Source of the DNA: Methylotenera_A sp036676175
Lineage (GTDB): Bacteria; Pseudomonadota; Gammaproteobacteria; Burkholderiales; Methylophilaceae
DNA: 64,000 nt
Assembly: GCA_036676175.1 (NCBI GenBank)
Contig: JAKFDL010000023.1
Coordinates: 1 to 64,000 of the forward strand
Reading direction: 5' to 3'
Part shown: one piece after another, positions 23,968 through 33,178 of the stretch
How positions within the stretch are numbered: position 1 is the first letter of the stretch
How the letters are laid out: the number at the start of each line of letters is the position of its first letter
The notes under the pieces: model-generated
What the model saw: the letters and a program-made list of their open reading frames with translations, nothing else
What the model was told of the DNA's origin: nothing
The model's database searches: none
Made by a program: the position numbers and the translations under genes

Positions 23968-25337
23968 ATGTGATTAATCCCAATTTCATCTCGGCCGCTT
24001 ATTTAATCTCTGCGGTATTGTTTATTTTCTCACTCAAGGGGTTGGCTTCTCCCACCAGTGCGCGTTTGGGGAATACATTGGGCATGGTGGGGATGGCAAT
24101 CGCAGTCACCACCACTTTCTTCGTTGGTCATCATCTTATATTCTCACTCATTGCTGGTGCGATTGTTTTAGGTGCAGTTGTAGGTACTTTGGCTGCAAAG
24201 CGAGTGCAGATGACCAAAATGCCAGAGCTGGTCGCTCTGATGCACTCGTTTGTGGGCTTGTCAGCAGTATTGATTGCTATTGCTGCTGTGTACAACACGG
24301 CAGAGACACATACATCGGTGCAGCGCATTGAGTTGTTTATCGGTGCTTTTATCGGCGCAATCACTTTTACCGCTTCTGTGGTCGCTTTTGGTAAGCTATC
24401 TGGGAAATTTGGTGCAAAACCAGTGAGTTTTAAAGGCCAGCATTTGTTAAATCTAGTGCTGGCTTTACTCATGTTGGGTTTTGGTATTTTGTATTATCTG
24501 CAAAGCAGTCAGCTGGCTTTTCTAGTGATGTGCAGCTTGGCACTCATTTTAGGAATGACGCTCATCATACCTATCGGTGGGGCTGATATGCCAGTGGTGG
24601 TCTCCATGCTGAATAGTTATTCTGGTTGGGCGGCGGCCGGCATTGGCTTTACCTTGAACAATCCTGTGCTCATTATTGCCGGGGCTTGTGTGGGCTCGTC
24701 TGGTGCGATTCTGTCTTATATTATGTGTAAGGCCATGAATCGCTCCATCATTGCCGTTATGCTGGGTGGGTTTGGCGCTGAAACCAGTGTAGATGCAGCG
24801 GCAGGTGAACAAAAAGCAGTGAAATCAGGCTCCGCAGAAGACGTGGCATTTTTAATGGGCAATGCCGATACTGTGATTATTGTGCCAGGTTACGGTTTGG
24901 CTGTTTCACGTGCGCAACATGCGCTACAAGAACTCACCACTAAATTAATCGCCAAAGGCGTCAATGTAAAATACGCCATTCACCCAGTCGCAGGCCGTAT
25001 GCCTGGGCATATGAATGTTCTTCTAGCGGAGGCAGATGTGCCTTACGAGCAAGTGGTGGAGATGGAGGACGTGAATAATGAATTTGGGCAAACTGACGTC
25101 GTTTTTGTGATTGGTGCCAATGATGTAGTGAACCCCGCCGCTAAAAAGCCCGGCAGTGCTATCTACGGCATGCCGATTCTAGAGGCTTACAAAGCCAAAA
25201 CCATCATTGTCAATAAACGCACCATGGCGGCTGGCTATGCAGGTTTGGATAATGAGCTATTCTATTTAGATAAAACCATGATGGTGTTTGGCGATGCTAA
25301 GCATGTCGTTGAAAGTCTTGTAAAGGCGATAGACTAG
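23964..25337 (+). CDS. pntB: NAD(P) transhydrogenase, beta subunit
   Basis: The 457-residue protein has about nine membrane helices in its first 260 residues and a C-terminal NADP(H)-binding domain III. Landmarks are GGADMPVVVSMLNSYSGWAAA in the membrane part, IIVPGYGLAVSRAQHAL (dinucleotide fold), HPVAGRMPGHMNVLLAEA, and VFVIGANDVVNPAA. It ends only 8 bp before the stop of the convergent cyclopropane synthase gene, and no terminator is visible in that gap, so the two transcripts probably overlap. Confidence 0.96.
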   Translation: MNVINPNFISAAYLISAVLFIFSLKGLASPTSARLGNTLGMVGMAIAVTTTFFVGHHLIFSLIAGAIVLGAVVGTLAAKRVQMTKMPELVALMHSFVGLSAVLIAIAAVYNTAETHTSVQRIELFIGAFIGAITFTASVVAFGKLSGKFGAKPVSFKGQHLLNLVLALLMLGFGILYYLQSSQLAFLVMCSLALILGMTLIIPIGGADMPVVVSMLNSYSGWAAAGIGFTLNNPVLIIAGACVGSSGAILSYIMCKAMNRSIIAVMLGGFGAETSVDAAAGEQKAVKSGSAEDVAFLMGNADTVIIVPGYGLAVSRAQHALQELTTKLIAKGVNVKYAIHPVAGRMPGHMNVLLAEADVPYEQVVEMEDVNNEFGQTDVVFVIGANDVVNPAAKKPGSAIYGMPILEAYKAKTIIVNKRTMAAGYAGLDNELFYLDKTMMVFGDAKHVVESLVKAID

Positions 25338-25345
25338 AGATATTT

Positions 25346-26725
25346 TTACAGGCCAGTATTTTCCACATATTTGGCATAGATATGTTTACGGGTTAGTGGT
25401 AAAGATGATTGACCAATTTCACGTTTGTTGGCCAATATTTGATAGATGCCGATTCTACCTTTTTCAAACTCCAAAGCGCATGCGGCCATATATAAACGCC
25501 AAACTCTGTAGGTAGATTCCGTCACATATCGCAGTGCTTCTTCGTGATGATTCTCTAAACGGGAAACCCACTGCCGCAGTGTTAAGGCGTAATGTGGGCG
25601 TAACGATTCAACATCAGAGATCTCAAACTTCTCTTTTTCCATAGCGCGTTGAATATTGCTCACAGTATCTAACTGGCCATCAGGAAAAATATAACGGTTA
25701 ATGAACTCTGTTGATAAGGTCTTTTCCCAGCCCTCTACATCATGCGTAATGCCATGATTTAAAAATAACCCAGATGGTTTTAACAAGCGGTGCACCGTTG
25801 AGAAATATAAAGGTAAATTTTTTAAACCGACATGTTCAAACATGCCCACACTGACTATCTTGTCATAAATACCAGTACCTTTAATATCGCGGTAATCACA
25901 TAAACTAAGCGTGACCTGCTTTTCTAAACCGGCTGCTTTGATACGTGCGGTTGCTAGTTCAAACTGTTGTTGACTCAGTGTGATCCCGTGCGCTTTAACA
26001 CCAAAATGCTGCGCTGCGTAAATAACCAACGCTCCCCAGCCACAGCCTATATCAAGCAATTGTTCACCTGGTTTCAATATTAATTTGCGGCATATATGTT
26101 CAAGCTTAGCCTGTTGCGCCTGTTCCAGCGTGGCATCGGCTTTCTCAAAGTATGCGCATGAATAAATCATGGCACTATCTAGCCATAGTGCATAAAAATC
26201 GTTCGATACGTCATAATGAAATTGGACTGCATCACGATTTTCTATTTTGCTATGCGCTTTTATCGCACGACTGTAAGTGAGTGAGTCTCTGTAATTTTGG
26301 GCATCAATACGGGCAGGAAGTTTTAACGCACTGATGATTGCAACGAGCCTGTTGTATAAGGACAGTTTGATAATGTGCAAATGGTCTTTTAAGCTAACGG
26401 CAGCAAAAAAGTCACCTTCAATATCAATGTCACCTCGAAAGTATGCATTGGCCAAGCGAAGGGGATCCCGACCAAACACGATACTGCTCAGAATGTTCGG
26501 GTTACGCCAGATCAAAATGAATGATTGACTCAAGTCTTGAGTAATACCTTTACCCAGCTTTAGGCTAATCCCATTCCATAACCGCATCGTCAGCTTGCCA
26601 TCAAAGTTTCTAAACAAGCACTTCAACAATTTCACGGTATCTTCAATTCCCGCATTAGGAATTAACCGCTGCCCTCTACCCTCTGCGGCGAGATCTTGAT
26701 TATTTTGATTAATTAAACCATTCAT
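25346..26725 (-). CDS. cfa: Cyclopropane-fatty-acyl-phospholipid synthase
   Basis: The 459-residue protein transfers a methylene group from S-adenosylmethionine to double bonds of membrane phospholipids. The C-terminal half carries the SAM site LLDIGCGWGALVIYAAQHFG, the VSVGMFEHVG motif and HYALTLRQWVSRLE, all typical of the CFA family. The N-terminal half (RLWNGISLKLG, LANAYFRGDIDIEGD) is the usual substrate-binding domain. It is longer than E. coli Cfa because of an N-terminal extension. It is transcribed toward pntB and appears to be a single-gene unit. Confidence 0.93.
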   Translation of the reverse strand: MNGLINQNNQDLAAEGRGQRLIPNAGIEDTVKLLKCLFRNFDGKLTMRLWNGISLKLGKGITQDLSQSFILIWRNPNILSSIVFGRDPLRLANAYFRGDIDIEGDFFAAVSLKDHLHIIKLSLYNRLVAIISALKLPARIDAQNYRDSLTYSRAIKAHSKIENRDAVQFHYDVSNDFYALWLDSAMIYSCAYFEKADATLEQAQQAKLEHICRKLILKPGEQLLDIGCGWGALVIYAAQHFGVKAHGITLSQQQFELATARIKAAGLEKQVTLSLCDYRDIKGTGIYDKIVSVGMFEHVGLKNLPLYFSTVHRLLKPSGLFLNHGITHDVEGWEKTLSTEFINRYIFPDGQLDTVSNIQRAMEKEKFEISDVESLRPHYALTLRQWVSRLENHHEEALRYVTESTYRVWRLYMAACALEFEKGRIGIYQILANKREIGQSSLPLTRKHIYAKYVENTGL

Positions 26726-26807
26726 ATAAATTAAATGTGGCGTGTTTAAAATATCAATTTAAATTTCTTAATTACCCCAATTACAACTTTTATGACTATA
26801 AGCATCC

Positions 26808-26840
26808 AAGATTAAGTATCTAAGATTAAGTATCTAAGAT
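26808..26840. repeat. Tandem 14-bp repeat upstream of cfa
   Basis: The unit AAGATTAAGTATCT occurs twice exactly (26808-26821, 26822-26835) and then partly (26836-26840). A 14-bp inverted copy of the core, CTTAGATACTTAAT, is found at 30796-30809 downstream of the GGDEF gene. It lies in the 199-bp gap between kefB-like and cfa, which otherwise holds nothing recognised. Confidence 0.7.
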
Positions 26841-26924
26841 AAATGAATACTTTACTGTGTGCTATCGAACATAAGATAACAACTTTTTGCATCACTTCAA
26901 AATGCAGAAACCAAGCACTAAGTC

Positions 26925-28709
26925 TTATAAGTTAGTTTGTTGACTCTTTTTGAACTCATCCTGCTCAAGCGCTAATAAATCTTTCAGGTCTTGACGTCCT
27001 TTTTCGGCCATACTGCGCACGGCATTCATATCGTGCCTGATAGCCCTCGTTGCTTCAAGCTGCTCCAAGTCATGCTGTTCAAAATGCTTGATAATCTTTG
27101 TAGCAGCGCTAGGTGATTCACCGATAGCCAATAAAGCTTGCTTAGCCGCCACAAGCGATGAGTAAAATGTTTCCCGTATTGGGTCTAGGCCAATATCGAG
27201 AAAATCAAAGGCATCGGTCCGGCTGCGTGCCCTCGTCACAACAGCAAGATTGGGCCAGCGCTGTTTCACTAATTTGCCAATATCTAATGCTGCTACCGGG
27301 TCATTAACGGAAATGACTAGTAATTTAGCGGTTGCGATGCCAGCTTCTTCTAACAAATCCAATCTGGACGCGTCGCCATAATAGCAACGCCAGCCAAACT
27401 TTCGCATCAAGTCGACTTGATTAGGGTCATTGTCTATCAGCGTTGCGTTGATTCCCTTGGCCAGTAACACCCGACCAACAATCTGCCCAAAACGACCAAA
27501 CCCGGCAATGATGACCGCATGGTTTTCCTCAATCGCATCTTTTGGCCGCTCCCCGCACTGCAGGGTCAAAAAGCGATCGTAAAGTAACAATAAGATGGGC
27601 GTAATCAGCATCGACACTGCAACAATCGCGTTGAGGATATTGTAGGTTTCGCGGGGGATCGTGTTTTGGGTTAAAGCCACGCCAAAGATGACAAAAGCAA
27701 ATTCACCTATTTGCGATAAGGCCACGCCAAATAGTAAGTTATCTCGTAGAGAGTAATTAAATAATCGCCCTAGCCCCATTAAAATAGCCATTTTGGTCAT
27801 CACGATTAATAAAGCGAGACCAAAAATCATCAATGGTGAGTTTGCTAATAACGATAAATCTACTGACATGCCTACGGCAATAAAGAAAAGACCTAGCAGC
27901 AAACCTTTGACGGGTTCAATATCTAATCTAAGCTCATAGCGATATTCCGAGTCAGCCAAAAGAACACCAGCGAGAAACGTACCGAGTGCCATGGATAGAC
28001 CCACAGACTGCATGGCGAGCGAAACGCCAATCACCAATAGCAGCGAAAATGCGACGAAGATTTCTCGAACGCCAGTTTGAGCGACGATGCGCATAATAGG
28101 GCGCAACAAGATGCGGCTAGCAAAGATAAGCAAGACGATCACGCTGATGGCTTTTAACACTGCCCATACATCAAAACTAGATTCAGCACTATTTGGCGCA
28201 ATCAGCGCTAACAACATGAACAGTGGAATGACCGATAAGTCTTGAAAAAGCAGGGTTGCAAATGATGCTTGGCCACCAGGGGTGCTTAACAGTTTTTTTT
28301 CTGAGAGGGATGTCAATCCAATGGCCGTGGACGACATCGCAACGCCCATGCCAATGACGATAGCTATTGGCCAACTAAAATTCATTAAGTGCGCTGCAAA
28401 TGTCATAAGCCCAATAGTGCTAATCACTTGTAATCCGCCTAGCCCAAATAAGGTTTTGCGTAGCTCCCAAACTTTCTGGGATTCAAGCTCTAGCCCGACA
28501 AGAAAAAGCATCAGCACGACACCAAATTCAGCAAAATGCAGCACGTGTTCAGGGTCGGGAATCAACTTTAGGGCATATGGGCCAATGAGTATCCCGGCAA
28601 GCAAGTAGCCGAGTACTGAGCCTAGTCCCAGTCTTTTAAACAGGGGTACTAAAAATATGGCGGATGATAAATAGATTGCAGCTTGAACAAGAAAATCGGA
28701 TGAACCCAT
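26925..28709 (-). CDS. Kef-type cation/proton antiporter with RCK (TrkA-N) domain
   Basis: The 594-residue protein has about 12-13 membrane helices of the CPA2 family (LVPLFKRLGLGSVLGYLLAGILIGP, GMGVAMSSTAIGL, GTFLAGVLLADSEYRYEL) and a cytoplasmic NAD-binding RCK domain after residue about 395 (VIIAGFGRFGQIVGRVLL, then YGDASRLDLLEEAG). It probably exchanges K+ for protons and may be gated by nucleotides or glutathione adducts as in KefB/KefC; no KefG/KefF ancillary gene is adjacent. The gene stands alone on the minus strand. Confidence 0.9.
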   Translation of the reverse strand: MGSSDFLVQAAIYLSSAIFLVPLFKRLGLGSVLGYLLAGILIGPYALKLIPDPEHVLHFAEFGVVLMLFLVGLELESQKVWELRKTLFGLGGLQVISTIGLMTFAAHLMNFSWPIAIVIGMGVAMSSTAIGLTSLSEKKLLSTPGGQASFATLLFQDLSVIPLFMLLALIAPNSAESSFDVWAVLKAISVIVLLIFASRILLRPIMRIVAQTGVREIFVAFSLLLVIGVSLAMQSVGLSMALGTFLAGVLLADSEYRYELRLDIEPVKGLLLGLFFIAVGMSVDLSLLANSPLMIFGLALLIVMTKMAILMGLGRLFNYSLRDNLLFGVALSQIGEFAFVIFGVALTQNTIPRETYNILNAIVAVSMLITPILLLLYDRFLTLQCGERPKDAIEENHAVIIAGFGRFGQIVGRVLLAKGINATLIDNDPNQVDLMRKFGWRCYYGDASRLDLLEEAGIATAKLLVISVNDPVAALDIGKLVKQRWPNLAVVTRARSRTDAFDFLDIGLDPIRETFYSSLVAAKQALLAIGESPSAATKIIKHFEQHDLEQLEATRAIRHDMNAVRSMAEKGRQDLKDLLALEQDEFKKSQQTNL

Positions 28710-28787
28710 ATATGCCTTAGTTACGGTTTTATTAAGTTGTTTTATTAATTTGATACTTGATTATAAATACTTGGCATCATGAATAGC

Positions 28788-29285
28788 TCACTCGCTGGTA
28801 AATATGCCTTGGTCAGCACCAGCAAATAGTTTGATTAAATCAGTCATTTTGAGGGATAGAGCAAACCCCAATACGCCACTACCAATCACTACAGTTTCAT
28901 AATCATGCACACTATTATCGACCAAGACTTTAATGTGCTTGGGCAAAGCGATAGGTGGCACGGCACCGACAACATAGCCCGTAGCTTCTGCTACTTCATC
29001 AAACTCTGCCATGCGGCACTTACGCTCATCTAAATGGCCGCGTAATACGCCCCAATCGGCACGGCCACCACCTGCCACCGCTAGTAAAACAAACTGACCT
29101 GAGCCTGTTTTAAACAGCACACTCCGTACGACAGATTGCGGATTTACACCTTGCTTTAATAGGAGCTCCTCCAGATTCCGAACAGGCTTTTTATCCTCAG
29201 TGAGCGGAATTTCTATCACATCATAAGCAATGCTTTCATGTTGTAATAATTCAGTCACAGGTGAAGTAATAGGTATAGGCATCAT
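28788..29285 (-). CDS. YbaK/EbsC-family aminoacyl-tRNA deacylase
   Basis: From the ATG at 29285 the product is 165 residues with a YbaK/ProX editing fold: the conserved lysine region LFKTGSGQFVLLAVAGGGRADWGVL, EVAEATGYVVGAVPPIALP (the G-x-V-x-P-x-G-like loop), and VVIGSGVLGFALSLKMTDLIKLFA near the end. It should hydrolyse mischarged aminoacyl-tRNAs in the cytoplasm; the amino acid is not predictable. The longer frame begins with TTG at 29321 and adds an atypical peptide, so a start at 29285 or 29282 is preferred. No strong ribosome binding site is visible for any of them. Confidence 0.82.
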   Translation of the reverse strand: MMPIPITSPVTELLQHESIAYDVIEIPLTEDKKPVRNLEELLLKQGVNPQSVVRSVLFKTGSGQFVLLAVAGGGRADWGVLRGHLDERKCRMAEFDEVAEATGYVVGAVPPIALPKHIKVLVDNSVHDYETVVIGSGVLGFALSLKMTDLIKLFAGADQGIFTSE

Positions 29286-29430
29286 TATTGGTGTGGTTAG
29301 GTTAATTCTTAAGTTATTCAACTGTATATTGCGGTTTTTTTGTCATATTTTGGTTGTTAAGATTAAATTTTGTTGCTCAACAATAGAATGTCATCGCTTT
29401 AAATGGGCTTAGGACTATAATTCTATTCAT

Positions 29431-30786
29431 ATGTTGACAGTCAGCGATCGCATAAAACTGAACTTTAAATGGCACGGCGCAGCTTTCATTACAGCTGTTT
29501 TAGTGTTTATTCTATTTCATTTTTTAATCGAATTACAGAATCAGAAATATAAAGCTGAAGAAGCGTTAAGGTCGTCTATATACGGTAATCTTTTGTGGAC
29601 TGAAGTTGACCGAGAGTTAAATTCCCTGTTATTTATTTCAAATGGCCTTGCAAGCTATATCTCCGCCTATCAAGATGAGCTGAAGCCAGAAAAGATCAAT
29701 TTCATTCTTAAAGATTTGTGGCTGCGTTCTAAACATGTGCGTAATCTAGGAGTTGCCGTCGGTTATCAATTAACCTACGTTTATCCTGAAGCTGGTAATA
29801 AAAAAATCATCGGTGTGGATTTCCGAAATATCCCCAAGCAATGGCCAAAAGTTAAACAAGCGATTGATACCCGACAGGGCGTCTTAGACGGCCCAATACA
29901 ATTGATTCAAGGTGGGCAAGGCATTGTGTATCGCTACCCTGTCTTCATTGATGGCGAGTATTGGGGCATCATATCTACCGTGATCGATACCGATCGCTTC
30001 CTAAAGGCGGCATTTAAAAATGCACCTAACCAGCATAAATTTGCGATTCGCACCGCAGACACTAAAAATGTATTTTATGGCGACCCCAAACTGTTCTCAG
30101 ACAAAGATACTTTCAAGCAAACTAGCTTGGTTCCTAATGGAAAGTGGGAGTGGGCAATCAAGAACCATACATCTCACTTTGCAGATCAAATCTTAATCTA
30201 TCAAATAATTAGCGTTTTTATTAGTTTAGTTTCTGGGTTCTTGGCATATTACTCACTGAAAGATCGTTACCGCCTTTCAGAAGATGCCATGCTAGATAGC
30301 CTGACTAACTTGCCAAACCGAAGGTTATTGAACGACCGGATGGAAATTGCATTTCATACTGCGAAGCGTTTTCAAAAAATGATGGCGATTATGGCCGTTG
30401 ATTTAGATTACTTTAAAACAATCAACGATACCTATGGCCATGATTTTGGCGATGAGGTGTTAAGGACAGTCGCTTTATTTATTAAATCTAACTTAAGGGA
30501 AACTGACACGGTTAGCCGAGTAGGTGGCGATGAGTTTGTCGTAGTTTTAAGAGAGGTTAACTCGATACAGAATATCGTCGCTATCGCTGATAAACTAAAA
30601 TCGCACTTTTCCCAACCAATCGTCATATTGGAAAAAGCGATACCCGTGCATCTCAGTATAGGTATTTCTATTTATAATCCTGATAGGCACATTACTTTAA
30701 AGCAATTGACTAAAGAAGCCGATATCGCTTTGTACCAATCCAAAGCGAATGGTAGAAATACCTATAGTATTTTTGAAGCATACTAA
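29431..30786 (+). CDS. CHASE-GGDEF membrane diguanylate cyclase
   Basis: The 451-residue protein has a first helix at about 15-33, a periplasmic CHASE ligand-binding domain (about 60-240; GVLDGPIQLIQGGQGIVYRYP and WGIISTVIDTDRF are typical), a second helix near 252-270, and a cytoplasmic GGDEF domain (DSLTNLPNRRLLNDRM, then RVGGDEFVVVL). The active site GGDEF is intact and RETD just before it fits an RxxD inhibitory site, so it should make cyclic di-GMP with product feedback. The ligand is unknown. It is monocistronic. Confidence 0.93.
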   Translation: MLTVSDRIKLNFKWHGAAFITAVLVFILFHFLIELQNQKYKAEEALRSSIYGNLLWTEVDRELNSLLFISNGLASYISAYQDELKPEKINFILKDLWLRSKHVRNLGVAVGYQLTYVYPEAGNKKIIGVDFRNIPKQWPKVKQAIDTRQGVLDGPIQLIQGGQGIVYRYPVFIDGEYWGIISTVIDTDRFLKAAFKNAPNQHKFAIRTADTKNVFYGDPKLFSDKDTFKQTSLVPNGKWEWAIKNHTSHFADQILIYQIISVFISLVSGFLAYYSLKDRYRLSEDAMLDSLTNLPNRRLLNDRMEIAFHTAKRFQKMMAIMAVDLDYFKTINDTYGHDFGDEVLRTVALFIKSNLRETDTVSRVGGDEFVVVLREVNSIQNIVAIADKLKSHFSQPIVILEKAIPVHLSIGISIYNPDRHITLKQLTKEADIALYQSKANGRNTYSIFEAY

Positions 30787-30795
30787 ATCATTGAA

Positions 30796-30809
30796 CTTAG
30801 ATACTTAAT
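30796..30809. repeat. Inverted copy of the 14-bp repeat near cfa
   Basis: CTTAGATACTTAAT is the exact reverse complement of the core ATTAAGTATCTAAG found in tandem at 26811-26838. It lies just after the GGDEF stop. An exact 14-mer shared over 4 kb is unlikely by chance, though AT-rich composition weakens that argument. Confidence 0.5.
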
Positions 30810-30836
30810 TGGGATAGTTTGATTAGATTTTTTGAG

Positions 30837-31076
30837 CTATTTTTTTGAGTGTAGTTTTGCGTTTAGCTGGTCAATCACTTCTGCCCAATCAGCATCTTTA
30901 AGAATTTCTTCTCGTAAGAAGGATGCTTGTGCTGCTGTCCAGAATGGCGCATCAGAAAGCAAAATATTGGTGGCTAGCGGACTATGCGTGTTAATAAAAT
31001 TTTCAATCGCCGCTTGGTCAGAAGGTAGGCCAAGTTGGGCAAAAAGATTATTAAGGCTGTGATTTGAAGATTCCAT
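30837..31076 (-). CDS. DUF2789 family protein
   Basis: The 79-residue acidic, helical, cytoplasmic protein matches the DUF2789 pattern: HSLNNLFAQLGLPSDQAAIENFINTH, then APFWTAAQASFLREEILKDADWAEVIDQLNA. Members are short and have no known function. It lies between the GGDEF gene (convergent) and the HAD gene (divergent). No domain for catalysis or nucleic acid binding can be seen. Confidence 0.85.
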   Translation of the reverse strand: MESSNHSLNNLFAQLGLPSDQAAIENFINTHSPLATNILLSDAPFWTAAQASFLREEILKDADWAEVIDQLNAKLHSKK

Positions 31077-31217
31077 GATTTACCTCATCTGCATTCATTA
31101 TTTTTTGACTTGAATCAGGGATATAATAGTTCAATGTTAAGTTAATAAATACCAGTATTTATTAAAGCAATTCAAAGTCATGTATCGTATGCCAACCTAG
31201 TCCTGGAGGTCGCCGTC

Positions 31218-32000
31218 ATGAATACATTATCTTCTGTTAAAGGTATCTTATTCGATTTAGACGGTGTGCTGTATATCGGATCGCAGGCTATTGAAGGCGC
31301 TATCGAAGCTGTGCGCAAAATCCAGGCTAGCCACATACAATGCCGGTTTGTCACCAACACCAGCACCTTGTCATTAACATCGCTGCAGCAGAAAATTAAT
31401 GCATTAGGTTTTTCCATCCCAGCTGATCAAATCATCAGCGCACCTCAAGCCACCTACCTGTATTTAAAGCGCCAGCAGAACCCTGTTTGCCGTTTATTGC
31501 TGGCGAAGGATGTAAAGCAGAACTTTGAAGAGTTTGACCAGGTTGGCCAACGGGTGGATTACATCGTGATAGGGGATATTGGTGATACATGGTCTTATCC
31601 TCTGCTAAACCAGGCCTTCAATGACTTAATGCACGGTGCAAAGCTTATCGCTATCCATAAGAACCGCTTCTGGCAAACTGAACACGGATTGCAAATGGAT
31701 ATAGGCGGCTTTGTTGAGGCCTTGGAATACGCGAGTGGTGTCAAGGCAATGATTATCGGCAAACCTTCCCCAGACTTCTTCCAGATTGCATTAGATGACA
31801 TGGGGCTAAAACCAGCAGAGGCGGCAATCATCGGTGATGATATTGATGCGGATGTTGGGGGTGGACAGCAAGTTGGTTTAAAAGGGATTATGGTAAAAAC
31901 AGGTAAATACCGGCAGAGTTATGCTGAGGCATCTGCCATAAAACCCCAATTAACTATCGACTCAATCGCAGATTTGCCCAGGATGCTAGGGGTTGATTGA
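31218..32000 (+). CDS. HAD superfamily IIA hydrolase (LHPP/NagD-like phosphatase)
   Basis: The 260-residue protein has the HAD IIA architecture: nucleophile motif LFDLDGVLYIG at about 11-21, FVTNTSTLS (motif II), a cap domain inserted between motifs II and III (DYIVIGDIGDTWSY), IIGKPSPDFFQIAL (motif III Lys) and AAIIGDDIDADVGGGQQVGLKGIMVKTGKY (motif IV and the conserved end). It resembles the LHPP-type branch, possibly a general phosphatase of phosphoamino acids or sugars. GGAGG precedes the ATG. Its neighbours do not point to a substrate. Confidence 0.88.
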   Translation: MNTLSSVKGILFDLDGVLYIGSQAIEGAIEAVRKIQASHIQCRFVTNTSTLSLTSLQQKINALGFSIPADQIISAPQATYLYLKRQQNPVCRLLLAKDVKQNFEEFDQVGQRVDYIVIGDIGDTWSYPLLNQAFNDLMHGAKLIAIHKNRFWQTEHGLQMDIGGFVEALEYASGVKAMIIGKPSPDFFQIALDDMGLKPAEAAIIGDDIDADVGGGQQVGLKGIMVKTGKYRQSYAEASAIKPQLTIDSIADLPRMLGVD

Positions 32001-32085
32001 GTGTTTTGCTTTGAACTCTTCTGTAAATCTTTTGCTAATCATTTGATAGCCCTTTTAAGCATTGTTATGATGCTTAAAAAAATGA

Positions 32086-32997
32086 CTATTGCAGCTTGCT
32101 TGATTCGCTATTACTTAATATCTCCACCAAATAATCGAAGACTACCCTGACGCGCTCTGCTACCGGTCCACGTTGTGGGCGATAAACGTACACGCCCCAC
32201 GGAGCAGGTGCTTGCTCTGTCAACACAGGTACCAATGTGCCGTTACGAATATACTTCTCACATAAAAAGTCACCCAGCTGCCCATAGCCGATTCCGGCAA
32301 GTACTGCGGCTAACTCAGCTGCCGGGTCATCAGTTACAAATGCTGGCGGAATTGAAAAGCCATCTGGCGCATTTGCAAAAGTCCAAGGCCAGGCTCTGCC
32401 AGTATTAAGATCAATTAAACCTGTATATGGCATTTTGAATAGATCATCCACACTGTTGGGCACGCCTGTTTTTGTAATAAGTTCTGGTGTTCCTACAATA
32501 TGAAACTTCATTTCGTTGACGCGTCTTGCAACATTTCTGTTATTACTAAAAAAGCCGACGCGCACGCCAATATCCATCTGGTCTGCTACCACGTTATCTA
32601 TCAGGTTTGAGAATCTTAAATCAAGCTGAATGCCTGGATGATTGATTAAAAAATCGTTAAGTGCCGGCAGTAAATATTGCTGGCCTAATGAATTAGGCAT
32701 GGTGATTTTAACTAAACCTTCCAAGCGCTGAGAACTGGCGCTCTTACTGGGTTTGAATAGTGCATCAATCTGGCCTATCACGCCTGCACTTTTTTGCGCC
32801 ATTTGTTTGCCAAATTCGGTGATGGTGGTATTGCGCGTGCTTCTATAAAAAAGCGGCTCGCCTAAAATCTCTTCGAGCTCTTTGATGGCGCGCGTGACAG
32901 ACTGCGGAGAAGTGCCTAGTCTTATGGAGGCTTCTTTAAAGTTAGAGGACTCTGCGACGACCTTAAAGATACGCAGCATTTCTATTTGATTTTGCAT
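32086..32997 (-). CDS. LysR-type regulator divergent from the molybdenum hydroxylase operon
   Basis: The 303-residue protein has an N-terminal helix-turn-helix (FKEASIRLGTSPQSVTRAIKELEEILG, residues about 18-46) and a C-terminal effector-binding domain (DIGVRVGFFSNNRNVARRV). It reads away from the 2Fe-2S subunit gene across 181 bp. A perfect palindrome at 33012-33040 begins 15 bp upstream of its ATG, so it probably represses itself and controls the divergent operon. The effector is unknown; an aldehyde or N-heterocyclic substrate of the enzyme is a reasonable guess. Confidence 0.9.
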   Translation of the reverse strand: MQNQIEMLRIFKVVAESSNFKEASIRLGTSPQSVTRAIKELEEILGEPLFYRSTRNTTITEFGKQMAQKSAGVIGQIDALFKPSKSASSQRLEGLVKITMPNSLGQQYLLPALNDFLINHPGIQLDLRFSNLIDNVVADQMDIGVRVGFFSNNRNVARRVNEMKFHIVGTPELITKTGVPNSVDDLFKMPYTGLIDLNTGRAWPWTFANAPDGFSIPPAFVTDDPAAELAAVLAGIGYGQLGDFLCEKYIRNGTLVPVLTEQAPAPWGVYVYRPQRGPVAERVRVVFDYLVEILSNSESSKLQ

Positions 32998-33011
32998 GGT
33001 AGGATTAGTCC

Positions 33012-33040
33012 ATAATTTGGAATTATCAATTCCAAATTAT
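33012..33040. promoter_or_regulatory. 13-bp-arm palindromic operator for the divergent LysR regulator
   Basis: The arms ATAATTTGGAATT and AATTCCAAATTAT are exact inverted copies around a 3-bp centre (ATC). The inner dyad has the T-N11-A type of LysR sites. It lies 15 bp from the regulator's start codon and about 140 bp from the first hydroxylase gene. Confidence 0.75.
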
Positions 33041-33178
33041 TCCACACAATGATAATTAACACTATGCGATAGTATGGTTTTTGAATTTACTGTACTTGGT
33101 TTTTAAGAAATCAAGTAATCATAAGCTTTAAAGCAATTATTAATCAAAATCTAGCAAATAGCAGAAGGAGCCGTCATC

